Shown here one piece after another: positions 1 to 6,131 of a stretch of DNA of 8,544 nt. This stretch comes from Gemmataceae bacterium. Its GTDB lineage: Bacteria; Planctomycetota; Planctomycetia; Gemmatales; Gemmataceae. The translations under genes were made by a program, and so were the position numbers. The stretch is taken from positions 1 to 8,544 of the forward strand of contig SIAL01000134.1 in the NCBI GenBank assembly GCA_009691815.1. Reading direction: 5' to 3'. The first letter of the stretch is position 1, and the number at the start of each line of letters is the position of its first letter. Under the pieces are notes generated by a model that worked only from the letters and a program-made list of their open reading frames with translations, was not told where the DNA came from and ran no database searches.

Positions 1-441
1 TACCAAAAGACTCGTACCAATCGTCTTCGCAGGGAAGGTGCCGGTGGCCGTACCACCCAAGGTCACCGTGTCTCCCGAAACGATCCCCACCAACACGGAA
101 GAGGTTTGATTCATGGTGGCGGTATTGTTACCATCGTAAACCTTGTTGGCCGCCGTGGTTCCCGAAACGGTAAGACCCTTGGCCGTGATGTCCGCCGTGG
201 TTGTCGGTTGAGTCAGGAGGTAGTTGGCGGAATCCGTACCCGTAAGCGTCATCCCGGCTATGGTTACCAAAAGGCCCGTGCCGATCGTCTTGGCGGGGAA
301 GGTACCGGTGGCAGCGGAAACATCGAGACCGATGCTATCGCCGGAGACTGTGTTTACTAAAGCGGAGCTACCCGTGACTAATACCGCCGTGGTGTTACCG
401 TTATAAACCTTGTTGGCCGCCGTCGTTCCCGAAACGGTAAG
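1..441 (-). repeat. YDG-type repeats, 89 residues each (one complete, one cut by the window edge)
   Basis: The segment LTVSGTTAANKVYNGNTTAV starts at residue 830, and a near copy with KVYDGNNTA starts at residue 919, a period of 89 residues (267 bp). Each contains Y-(N/D)-G-N, S-x-L-V-(N/G)-x-V-S-G-D and GTFPAKTIGT. This matches the YDG/MBG-associated repeat type of filamentous-haemagglutinin-like proteins. At DNA level 38 bases around the VSGTTAANKVY coding stretch (137-174 versus 404-441) differ at one visible position, so these copies are young. More copies probably follow beyond the left edge. Confidence 0.8.
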
Positions 442-2928
442 GACCCGTTGATTTACAATCAGCGAGAAGTTTTGGTTGAAACTTGAGGCAACCTTGTTGG
501 AAGCGGTGATGACAAAGTTGTGGGTGCCCGCCCTTGGGGTCCCCGTCAGAACACCCGAAGAGGCATTCAGAGTCACTCCAGCCGGTATTCCCGTGGCGGA
601 AAACACCAGAGGAGCAGGATCGTTATTGTCCGGATCGCCGGTGGCGATGACCGTAAAGGTCCAGGAATCCCCATAGGTGATGGTGGTGGTGGCTGCGCTG
701 GTGATCACCGGGGCGGTGGGCGTGATCGACCCAGCAAGGATCAGGCCACCTGCCTGGCCCGTGGCCCCGGCCGTAAAGCGGGTATAGAAGTTGTTGTTGG
801 TGGTATCGGTAAGGGGGGTCAAAAGACCGCCATCGGCGGTGGACCCGGTGATGCTGTAGTTGGCGCTTACCGCCCCCGCTGTGGCAACCCCACCCCGTAG
901 CGAAGTGGTGGCCCCGGCGTTGACGGTTGCCCCGTTGTCCCAAAGGGGACTGGAGACGAGGTAATTGCCACTCGCCAAAGCGGTAACCCCCGCGCTGCCG
1001 ACTTGATCGGTCGCGGTATCGCCGTAAACACTATTGCCCGTGCCGACGGTGCCATTGGCCGTGGCAGCCCCGTTCACCCAAGTAACCGCGCCAACATTAG
1101 CCGTGGTGGAATTGTCCCAATTGGGGCTCACAATCACATAATTGCCATTGCCGGTTAAGGCATTTACACCGCCGCTGGCCACTTGGTCGCTGGCCGTGGA
1201 GCCAACATAGCTATTGCCGGTGGCAACCGTTGCAGAGGTGGCAGCTGTGCCGCTGGCCCAAGTGGCTGCGCCCACATTGGCGGTCCCCCCATTGTCCCAG
1301 TTGGGCGAGGCGATGACATAGTTTCCGTTACTAAGCGCGGCAATTCCACCACTGGAAACATTATCCGTCGCGGTGGATCCAATGGTGCTGTTACCACTGG
1401 CAACCGTTGCAGAGGTGGCAGCTGTGCCGCTGGCCCAGGTGGCGGCGCCGACATTCGCCGTGGTGCTGTCCCAGTTGGGACTGGAAATGACATAGTGGCC
1501 ATTACTCAAAGCGATTGCTCCGCCAGAGCCAACCTGGTCGTTGGCGGTCGATCCCACAAAGCTGTTGCCGGTGCCAACAGCGCCGGTCACCCCCGCAGTT
1601 CGGCTACCCCAAGTTACCGCACCAACATTGGCTGTAGCACCGTTATCCCAAAGACTTGTTACCACGACATAGTGGCCGTTTGCGCCTGTCAAAGCCACCA
1701 CCGAGGTACCTACGGCATCTCCCGCAGTGCTACCAACAAGGCTGTTGGAGGCACTAATGTTTCCAAATAGGGTAGCCGTTCCACTGCCCCGAGTGGCGGC
1801 ACCAAAGGTACCACCCCATGCGGGGCTTTTGATAACAAAACTGCCATTGTTTAAGGCGACCACACCACCGCTACTCACAAAATCGGTTGCCGTTGATCCC
1901 CCAATACTGTTCGAGGCGAGGTCGACAACCCCAACTGTTCCCGCACTTCCATCTCCCCATGTCGCGGCCCCATTACCAAACCCATAAGCAGGGCTGGAGA
2001 TTACATAATTGCCATTGGTAAGGACAAAAACACCGCCGCTGCCGACGGCAAATGCGTTTCCACCCCCCGCCATACTGTTTGCGGTGGCGACTTCACCACT
2101 TCGCCCTAGGGTCCCTGAAGTGGCACCCGCCACCCAAGTCACCGCACCGGCATCCGTAGCACTACTATCGATATTATCCCAGCCGGGACTGGCAACCACG
2201 AAGTTGCCATTCCCCGTAAGGGCCTTCAGGCCCCCACTGCCTACCTGATCGCTTGCGGTGGTGCCCACCAAACTATTGGTGCTGCTTACCGCCCCAAAGG
2301 TCCCGCTGGTGCCATTTCCCCAAGTAGCTGCGCCTATATCGGCAGCTGCGCCGTTCCACAAGGGACTGGCCACGGCATAGTGACCGTTTGAAAGAGCCAC
2401 CACACCCGCACTTCCCACTTGGTCGGTGAGCGTGGTACCGACAAGGCTATTGGTGCTGCTGACGGATCCGGCTACTCCGGTGGAAGCGCTTCCCCAGGTC
2501 ACCGCGCCAACATTGGCGGTCGCACTGTCCCAGTTGGGGCTGGAAATCACAAAATTGCCGTTGGTCAGGGCGGTTACCCCTCCCGACCCAATATTGTTGT
2601 TGGCACTTGAACCTTTGATGGTGCTGATGAGAGCCCCAGTGGAGCCGTTGTAAAGATAGACCGCCCCGGCATCCGTGAAGGCCGAGTCATCAAAGGGTGC
2701 GGTGACCACCACATTGCCACCGCTGGTAAGGGGCAAAATGACCGTTCCGAACCCGTTACCCGCCGAAGGGCTGGGATCGACAAAATTGACAAAGTTGGTG
2801 GGTGTCGTCCGATCCTCAAGGAATTCCAAGGCCAATACATTGCGGCGCGGTTTGCTAGGCCGACCCCCAATGGTTTTGGGGCGGTTATTGCGATTCCATT
2901 TCGAAGCTAAAAGATTCCAGAATCCCAT
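1..2928 (-). CDS. Giant repetitive surface/adhesin-like protein, N-terminal 976 residues (partial)
   Basis: This is an uninterrupted minus-strand frame from an ATG at 2928 to the window edge, so the 3' end is missing. A ribosome site (AGAGGA, 7 nt upstream) supports the start. Domains by residue: 1-50 is a basic N-terminus ending in RRNVLALEFLEDRTTP, the LEDR-type opening of many large planctomycete extracytoplasmic proteins. About 88-700 holds eleven copies of a ~59-residue repeat with the pattern GAVTW..G....(N)S.VGST..D.VGSGGV.AL.NGNYV..SP.WDN, which resembles a repeat found in MBG/filamentous-haemagglutinin-type proteins. About 740-826 is an Ig-like putative-adhesin domain (PVITSA...ATGIPAGVTLN...GVLTGTP). 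From 830 onward there are YDG-type repeats (LTVSGTTAANKVY(N/D)G). The composition is Gly/Ala/Ser/Thr/Asn-rich, and no cysteine is visible in the translated part. It is probably an exported beta-rich stalk or adhesin; ligand and anchoring are unknown. No classical hydrophobic signal peptide is visible. It is transcribed away from the neighbouring operon. Confidence 0.9.
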   Translation of the reverse strand, partial: MGFWNLLASKWNRNNRPKTIGGRPSKPRRNVLALEFLEDRTTPTNFVNFVDPSPSAGNGFGTVILPLTSGGNVVVTAPFDDSAFTDAGAVYLYNGSTGALISTIKGSSANNNIGSGGVTALTNGNFVISSPNWDSATANVGAVTWGSASTGVAGSVSSTNSLVGTTLTDQVGSAGVVALSNGHYAVASPLWNGAAADIGAATWGNGTSGTFGAVSSTNSLVGTTASDQVGSGGLKALTGNGNFVVASPGWDNIDSSATDAGAVTWVAGATSGTLGRSGEVATANSMAGGGNAFAVGSGGVFVLTNGNYVISSPAYGFGNGAATWGDGSAGTVGVVDLASNSIGGSTATDFVSSGGVVALNNGSFVIKSPAWGGTFGAATRGSGTATLFGNISASNSLVGSTAGDAVGTSVVALTGANGHYVVVTSLWDNGATANVGAVTWGSRTAGVTGAVGTGNSFVGSTANDQVGSGGAIALSNGHYVISSPNWDSTTANVGAATWASGTAATSATVASGNSTIGSTATDNVSSGGIAALSNGNYVIASPNWDNGGTANVGAATWASGTAATSATVATGNSYVGSTASDQVASGGVNALTGNGNYVIVSPNWDNSTTANVGAVTWVNGAATANGTVGTGNSVYGDTATDQVGSAGVTALASGNYLVSSPLWDNGATVNAGATTSLRGGVATAGAVSANYSITGSTADGGLLTPLTDTTNNNFYTRFTAGATGQAGGLILAGSITPTAPVITSAATTTITYGDSWTFTVIATGDPDNNDPAPLVFSATGIPAGVTLNASSGVLTGTPRAGTHNFVITASNKVASSFNQNFSLIVNQRVLTVSGTTAANKVYNGNTTAVLVTGSSALVNTVSGDSIGLDVSAATGTFPAKTIGTGLLVTIAGMTLTGTDSANYLLTQPTTTADITAKGLTVSGTTAANKVYDGNNTATMNQTSSVLVGIVSGDTVTLGGTATGTFPAKTIGTSLLV
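502..711 (-). other. Ig-like putative-adhesin (He_PIG-like) domain within the surface protein
   Basis: Residues about 740-809 of the surface protein read APVITSAATTTITYGDSWTF, then TVIATGDPDNNDPAPLVFSA, then TGIPAGVTLNASSGVLTGTP. The combination of 'G-x-P-A-G-V-T-L-N-x-x-S-G-V-L-T-G-T-P' and a following 'F-V-I-T-A-S-N' strand is the hallmark of the bacterial putative Ig/cadherin-like domain found once or many times in large adhesins. It joins the 59-residue repeat array to the YDG-type repeats. Boundaries are by eye. Confidence 0.75.
841..2667 (-). repeat. Array of about eleven ~59-residue (~177 bp) coding repeats
   Basis: Translation of the minus strand shows the anchor Gly-Ala-(Val/Ala)-Thr-Trp, or a variant of it, at residues of about 88, 141, 199, 261, 320, 376, 436, 494, 553, 613 and 672, a spacing of 53-62 residues. 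Within each unit the order is GAVTW, a Gly/Ser/Thr loop, NS-(L/F/I/Y)-VG-ST, D-(Q/N/F)-V, GSGG, AL-x-NG-(N/H)-(Y/F)-V, and SP-x-W-D-N. The first unit (GAVYLYNGSTGALISTIKGS) is the most divergent and resembles an FG-GAP-like blade; the last (GATTSLRGG) is degenerate. The unit resembles a repeat family of unknown function in bacterial filamentous surface proteins (possibly the DUF5650-type family; name from memory, not checked). A beta-propeller or beta-helix fold is inference. Confidence 0.85.
1221..1437 (-). repeat. 40-bp exact direct repeat one coding unit apart (1221-1260 and 1398-1437)
   Basis: Two 40-base stretches starting TGGCAACCGTTGCAGAGG are identical at 1221-1260 and 1398-1437, exactly 177 bp (59 codons) apart and in the same frame. 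On the minus strand they encode the segment WASGTAATSATVA in two successive repeat units. The sequences on either side of the match have diverged, although they still encode similar residues, which suggests recent local homogenisation rather than a recent whole-unit duplication. Confidence 0.85.
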
Positions 2929-2935
2929 GTTACAG

Positions 2936-2941
2936 TCCTCT
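2936..2941 (-). promoter_or_regulatory. Ribosome binding site of the surface-protein gene
   Basis: On the minus strand the leader reads TAGAGGACTGTAAC before ATG. AGAGGA lies 7 nt from the start codon, which fixes residue 1 of the surface protein. Confidence 0.75.
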
Positions 2942-2953
2942 AGAAGGCCAAAA

Positions 2954-2967
2954 GGGAAATGATTCCC
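2954..2967 (-). other. Small hairpin in the leader of the surface-protein gene
   Basis: GGGAA and TTCCC form a 5-bp stem with a 4-nt loop, about 12 nt upstream of the AGAGGA ribosome site in the surface-gene transcript. A run of eight T (minus strand) and a pyrimidine-rich tract lie just upstream (2971-2990). It is short and may have no function. Confidence 0.3.
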
Positions 2968-3000
2968 GGAAGAAAAAAAAGAGAAGGAAACACGACACCT

Positions 3001-3021
3001 ATTGTCTATTGAATAGACAAT
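3001..3021. promoter_or_regulatory. Perfect 10+10 bp palindrome, candidate operator
   Basis: The left arm ATTGTCTATT and right arm AATAGACAAT are exact reverse complements separated by a single G. The element lies 73 bp upstream of the surface-gene ATG and about 495 bp upstream of the divergent transporter gene. Its size and symmetry fit a binding site for a dimeric repressor or activator. It is AT-rich with no following T-run in either direction, so it is not a normal intrinsic terminator. On the minus strand TTGTCC stands 17 bp before TTCAAT, inside the palindrome, so a weak promoter could overlap it; this is speculative. I know of no named regulator with this consensus. Confidence 0.5.
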
Positions 3022-3500
3022 GACAGGGAAGGACAACCCTTCGCGGAGGACACCCGACTCTTACTACCACCAAAAATCGGCCTATTCAAAGGCGGACTGG
3101 GCTTGGTAATTAAGGATAAAGGCGCAACCTACCGAGAAGCCGAGATCTGTCTACACAGTTCCCGTGTCTCCGAAGTCTGGCATATTCATTAAGATTACAT
3201 CAAGCCATATAAACCCGCAATGCCGACGGTACCGATTTTTTGAATTTTTCCGATTTTCACTCAAGAAAAAATTGCGAATGAGATTGTCCCTATTTATTCA
3301 GGACTTTAACGCCCTTTCCCCCTTCCCAGAAAAAACCAAGTCTCCCTTCCGGAAATGAAACGGTTTACCTGCAAGGGCCAAGGGAAAAATCCTCTCCCAA
3401 TCCCTCAACCCATTTGGTCGAAAGGGGACTCGTTTGGATCCCGCCACTACCTTCCCTAAGACAATGGTAAGACCCCAGACTTTCACCAACCTTTCCCCTC
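3022..3500. other. Intergenic DNA without a recognisable gene
   Basis: This is the bulk of the 587-bp gap between the divergent surface-protein gene and transporter operon. Short open frames occur (for example 3164-3358 plus), but their products are low-complexity, Lys/Phe/Arg-rich peptides with no recognisable family. Around 3227-3277 the DNA is AT-rich with two CCGATTTT copies, and the T-runs near 3234-3247 can pair imperfectly with GAAAAAATT at 3264-3272, a weak hairpin. A very weak promoter-like pair for the operon (TTGGAT at 3434, 17-bp spacer, TAAGAC at 3457) matches the consensus at only about half its positions. No tRNA, riboswitch or convincing small RNA was recognised. Confidence 0.5.
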
Positions 3501-3501
3501 G

Positions 3502-3507
3502 AAGGAG
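3502..3507 (+). promoter_or_regulatory. Ribosome binding site of the NupG-like transporter gene
   Basis: AAGGAG lies 8 nt before the ATG at 3516. A second in-frame ATG at 3522 would be 14 nt away, so 3516 is the better start. Confidence 0.8.
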
Positions 3508-3515
3508 TTCTCCCC

Positions 3516-4808
3516 ATGCCGATGAAATTTCGCCTTTTTATCATGATGGTCTTGGAGTTTTTCATCTGGGGGGCATGGCTTCCTTTGATCTTTGGTTACC
3601 TCCCCAGCCTCAAATTTTCCCCCTGGGAACAGTCTCTGATTCTCAATGCCTTTCCGGTGGCCGCGATTGTAGGAATGTTTTTCTCCAACCAATTTGCCGA
3701 TCGCAACTTTGCGGCGGAAAAGTTTCTCGCCTTTAGCCACCTCATCGGGGGCTTAGCAATCCTCGGCTGCGCCTATTATCACCAGTTTTGGCCCTTCTTT
3801 GGGCTCATGTTGGTGCATTGCCTCCTCTATGTCCCCACGATATCCATTACCAATTCCATCGCCTTCGCCAACATGAAGGACGCCCAAAACGAGTTCGGCA
3901 TCGTCCGCATGGGAGGCACCATCGGCTGGATCTTGGCCGCTTGGCCCTTTACCTTTATCCTTGTCGATTGGGCTGCCGTGACCAAGGCAAACCCCCAAGG
4001 GATTGTGGACTGGGTGGGGACCGTTCTCCATAACGGGCTAAAAGGAGCAGACCTTCAGGATGCCACCAAATGGACTTTCATAGTCGCGGGGATTGCCTCA
4101 CTTACCCTTGCTGTTTTTAGCCTTTCGTTGCCCCATACTCCTCCCAAAAAAGCCGAGGCAGGCTCCGGCAAAAGCCTTGCATGGCTTGAAGCTGTCAAAC
4201 TCCTCAAACACCCTTTCGTCCTAGTCCTTTGGGTGGTTACCTTCATGGATGCCTTCGTCCACAACTGTTACTTCAACTGGACGGGAACCTTTCTCAGTGC
4301 CGACCCCGGCGCCGGGGGCGTGGGCATCCCGGGCAACTGGATTATGCCTGTAATGTCCATTGGTCAAATCGCCGAGATTGTCACCATGGTTTTCTTGGGA
4401 CTTACCCTTAAAACCCTTGGCTGGAAATGGACCATGGTGGTCGGGGTCTTGGGCCATGCTCTGCGCTTTGCCATCTATGCCTTCTATCCCCAAGAACATA
4501 GTTTCATCATCGTTGTGCAGGTGGTCCACGGCATTTGCTATGCCTTCTTCTTTGCCACGGTCTATATCTTTGTGGACGAATTCTTCCCCAAAGACGCCCG
4601 TTCCAGCGCCCAAGGCCTCTTCAATGTGATGATCCTTGGCGTCGGTGCCTTGGTGGCGAACTCGGTCTGTCCCTACCTGCTGCAAGAGGTGTTTACCAAA
4701 GACAAGGTCATCGATTTCAGAAACCTTTTCCTTGTTCCCTGCTTTGTCTCGCTGGTGGCGGCAACCCTTTTGGCAGTTTGCTTTAACCCGCCCAAAAAGA
4801 GTGCTTAG
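3516..4808 (+). CDS. MFS transporter, nucleoside:H+ symporter (NupG)-like
   Basis: This 430-residue inner-membrane carrier is close to the usual ~420 residues of the NupG/XapB family. About twelve hydrophobic segments are visible by eye (about 7-29, 43-60, 70-89, 92-116, 133-153, 186-206, 232-256, 275-299, 303-323, 328-353, 363-387 and 402-424), with a hydrophilic central loop at 207-231. Family-like motifs are EFGIVRMGGTIGWI (126-139), SIGQIAEI (281-288) and VDEFFPKDARSSAQGLF (353-369). Known members import nucleosides by proton symport. Here the next gene, 39 bp downstream, encodes an exported dipeptidase, so a different small substrate cannot be excluded. It is the first gene of a three-gene operon. 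Membership of the major facilitator superfamily is firm; nucleoside specificity is inference. Confidence 0.9.
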   Translation: MPMKFRLFIMMVLEFFIWGAWLPLIFGYLPSLKFSPWEQSLILNAFPVAAIVGMFFSNQFADRNFAAEKFLAFSHLIGGLAILGCAYYHQFWPFFGLMLVHCLLYVPTISITNSIAFANMKDAQNEFGIVRMGGTIGWILAAWPFTFILVDWAAVTKANPQGIVDWVGTVLHNGLKGADLQDATKWTFIVAGIASLTLAVFSLSLPHTPPKKAEAGSGKSLAWLEAVKLLKHPFVLVLWVVTFMDAFVHNCYFNWTGTFLSADPGAGGVGIPGNWIMPVMSIGQIAEIVTMVFLGLTLKTLGWKWTMVVGVLGHALRFAIYAFYPQEHSFIIVVQVVHGICYAFFFATVYIFVDEFFPKDARSSAQGLFNVMILGVGALVANSVCPYLLQEVFTKDKVIDFRNLFLVPCFVSLVAATLLAVCFNPPKKSA

Positions 4809-4836
4809 GTTTTTTTGGCGATTTTCTGATTCGACC

Positions 4837-4844
4837 GAGGAAGG
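4837..4844 (+). promoter_or_regulatory. Ribosome binding site of the dipeptidase gene
   Basis: GAGGAAGG stands directly upstream of the ATG at 4848, inside the 39-bp gap after the transporter stop. The gap has no terminator-like hairpin, consistent with co-transcription. Confidence 0.75.
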
Positions 4845-4847
4845 TCC

Positions 4848-6131
4848 ATGAGTGCCATCAGCTGGGTTTGGGTTGTCCTTGGATTGGCCCTTGGGCAAGC
4901 CCAAACCCCTGAGAGCGTGGCCAAGACCCGCCAGCCGGTGGTCCTCACCGACGCCGCCCGCATCCTTCACGAATCGGCCTTGGTGGTGGATGCCCATAAC
5001 GACCTCCCTTGGGCCATGCGTGAAAAAGACGGTCCCAACTTTCGCTCGATCGACCTCAGAAAAAACCAGCCCGCCCTTCACACCGATATTCCCCGGCTTA
5101 AAAAGGGGAATGTCGGCGTCCAGTTTTGGTCGGCATGGGTACCAGGTGACACCCGTAAAAAAGGAACTTCCATTCGCGAAACACTCTTGCAAATCGACAC
5201 CATTTATCACCTAATCGAAGCCTATCCCGAAACCTTTGTCCTCTGCCAATCCGTGGCCGAAATCGAGGCTGCCCGCAAGGCAAACAAGGTCGCCTCGCTT
5301 ATTGGCCTTGAAGGTGGCTATTCCATCGACAACTCCCTTGCCGTCCTTCGCACCTATCGCAAACTTGGCGCCGTCTACATGACACTCACGCATGGCGAAA
5401 CCCTCGACTGGGCCGATTCCGCCACTGACAAACCCAAACATAATGGACTCACCCCCTTTGGCCGGGAGGTGGTTTTGGAAATGAACCGGCTTGGGATGAT
5501 GGTTGACATCAGCCATGTTAGCCCTGATGTTATGAGGCAGGCCATCCAAGTCAGCAAGGCCCCCGTGATCGCTTCGCATAGTTCCGCCTTTGCCCTAGCC
5601 AACCATCCGCGCAATGTTCCCGATGATGTCCTTACCATGATCCGAAAACAGGACGGGGTGGTCATGGTCAATTTTTATTCAGGCTTTGTCGTGCCCGAGG
5701 CGGTCCGAATCACCCGCAATATGTTCGAACGCGCCCGAAAACTCCGTGAACAATTCCCCGATGACCGGGCCTATCAAGAAGCGATGAGCGCCTACCGTAA
5801 AGAAAACCCGATACCCCCGGGCACCATCCACGATGTCGTCGATCACATCGACCACCTAGTCAAGGTCGCAGGCATCGACCATGTTGGCCTTGGTTCGGAT
5901 TTTGACGGCATCCCCACCTGCCCCAAACAACTCGAGGATGTTTCAACCTATCCCCTCCTTACCCAAGAGTTGCTCAACCGTGGCTATCCACCCGAGGCGA
6001 TCAAAAAGATCCTTGGGGGCAACATGATGCGGGTCTTCAAAAAGGTCGAACTGGTCGCCCGGGAAATGACCCGAGACCTGAACAAGGCCGACCCAACGCC
6101 ACTTCCCCCAAGCGGAGCCAAAGCACCGTGA
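4848..6131 (+). CDS. Zinc dipeptidase, peptidase family M19 (membrane/renal dipeptidase type), probably exported
   Basis: This 427-residue metallopeptidase would hydrolyse dipeptides; some relatives act on D-residue or beta-lactam-like substrates. All expected metal and catalytic residues are visible: H50-x-D52 in VVDAHNDLPWAM, E155 in LIGLEGGYSI (bridging both zincs), H223 in ISHVSP, H244 in IASHSSAFAL and D351 in GLGSDFDG. H182 (TLTH) and R255 (NHPR) match the human enzyme's substrate-site His152 and Arg230 by spacing. The spacings H50-E155 (105), E155-H182 (27) and H223-H244 (21) equal those of the human enzyme. The family signature at 154-182 is intact except that the usual Arg before the aromatic residue is Val (GAVYMTLTH). 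The N-terminus (VWVVLGLALGQAQ) resembles a signal peptide lacking a charged n-region, so the protein is probably periplasmic. The C-terminal ~20 residues are Pro-rich. The stop overlaps the next gene's GTG start. Confidence 0.93.
   Translation: MSAISWVWVVLGLALGQAQTPESVAKTRQPVVLTDAARILHESALVVDAHNDLPWAMREKDGPNFRSIDLRKNQPALHTDIPRLKKGNVGVQFWSAWVPGDTRKKGTSIRETLLQIDTIYHLIEAYPETFVLCQSVAEIEAARKANKVASLIGLEGGYSIDNSLAVLRTYRKLGAVYMTLTHGETLDWADSATDKPKHNGLTPFGREVVLEMNRLGMMVDISHVSPDVMRQAIQVSKAPVIASHSSAFALANHPRNVPDDVLTMIRKQDGVVMVNFYSGFVVPEAVRITRNMFERARKLREQFPDDRAYQEAMSAYRKENPIPPGTIHDVVDHIDHLVKVAGIDHVGLGSDFDGIPTCPKQLEDVSTYPLLTQELLNRGYPPEAIKKILGGNMMRVFKKVELVAREMTRDLNKADPTPLPPSGAKAP
6114..6117 (+). promoter_or_regulatory. 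Ribosome binding site supporting the GTG start of the redoxin gene
   Basis: GGAG inside the end of the dipeptidase gene lies 10 nt before the GTG at 6128. The in-frame ATG at 6158 has no purine-rich site ahead of it and would remove half of the hydrophobic N-terminus, so the GTG start is preferred. Confidence 0.5.

Noticed and set aside
1183..1770. Plus-strand open frame of 195 codons inside the surface-protein region
   Set aside because: It is Gly/Arg/Ser-rich, mirrors the repeat structure of the opposite strand, and lies within the continuous minus-strand repeat protein; it is an antisense shadow.
1..2928. Possible CRISPR array or tandem satellite
   Set aside because: The periodicity is about 177 or 267 bp, in frame and protein-coding, with no short identical repeats and unique spacers.
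3164..3358. Small plus-strand frame of 64 codons in the divergent intergenic region
   Set aside because: No ribosome site or family similarity is visible, and the Lys/Phe/Ser-rich content simply reflects AT-rich DNA.
3434..3462. Promoter for the transporter operon (TTGGAT, 17 bp, TAAGAC)
   Set aside because: Each box matches the consensus at only about three of six positions; too weak to annotate as a promoter.
4809..4847. T-run after the NupG-like gene as a terminator
   Set aside because: The T7 run follows no hairpin, and the next gene has its own ribosome site only 39 bp away.
4221..5210. Minus-strand open frame of 329 codons
   Set aside because: It lies antisense across the end of the NupG-like carrier and the start of the dipeptidase, both recognised with family motifs; its His/Gly/Asp-rich product matches no family I know.
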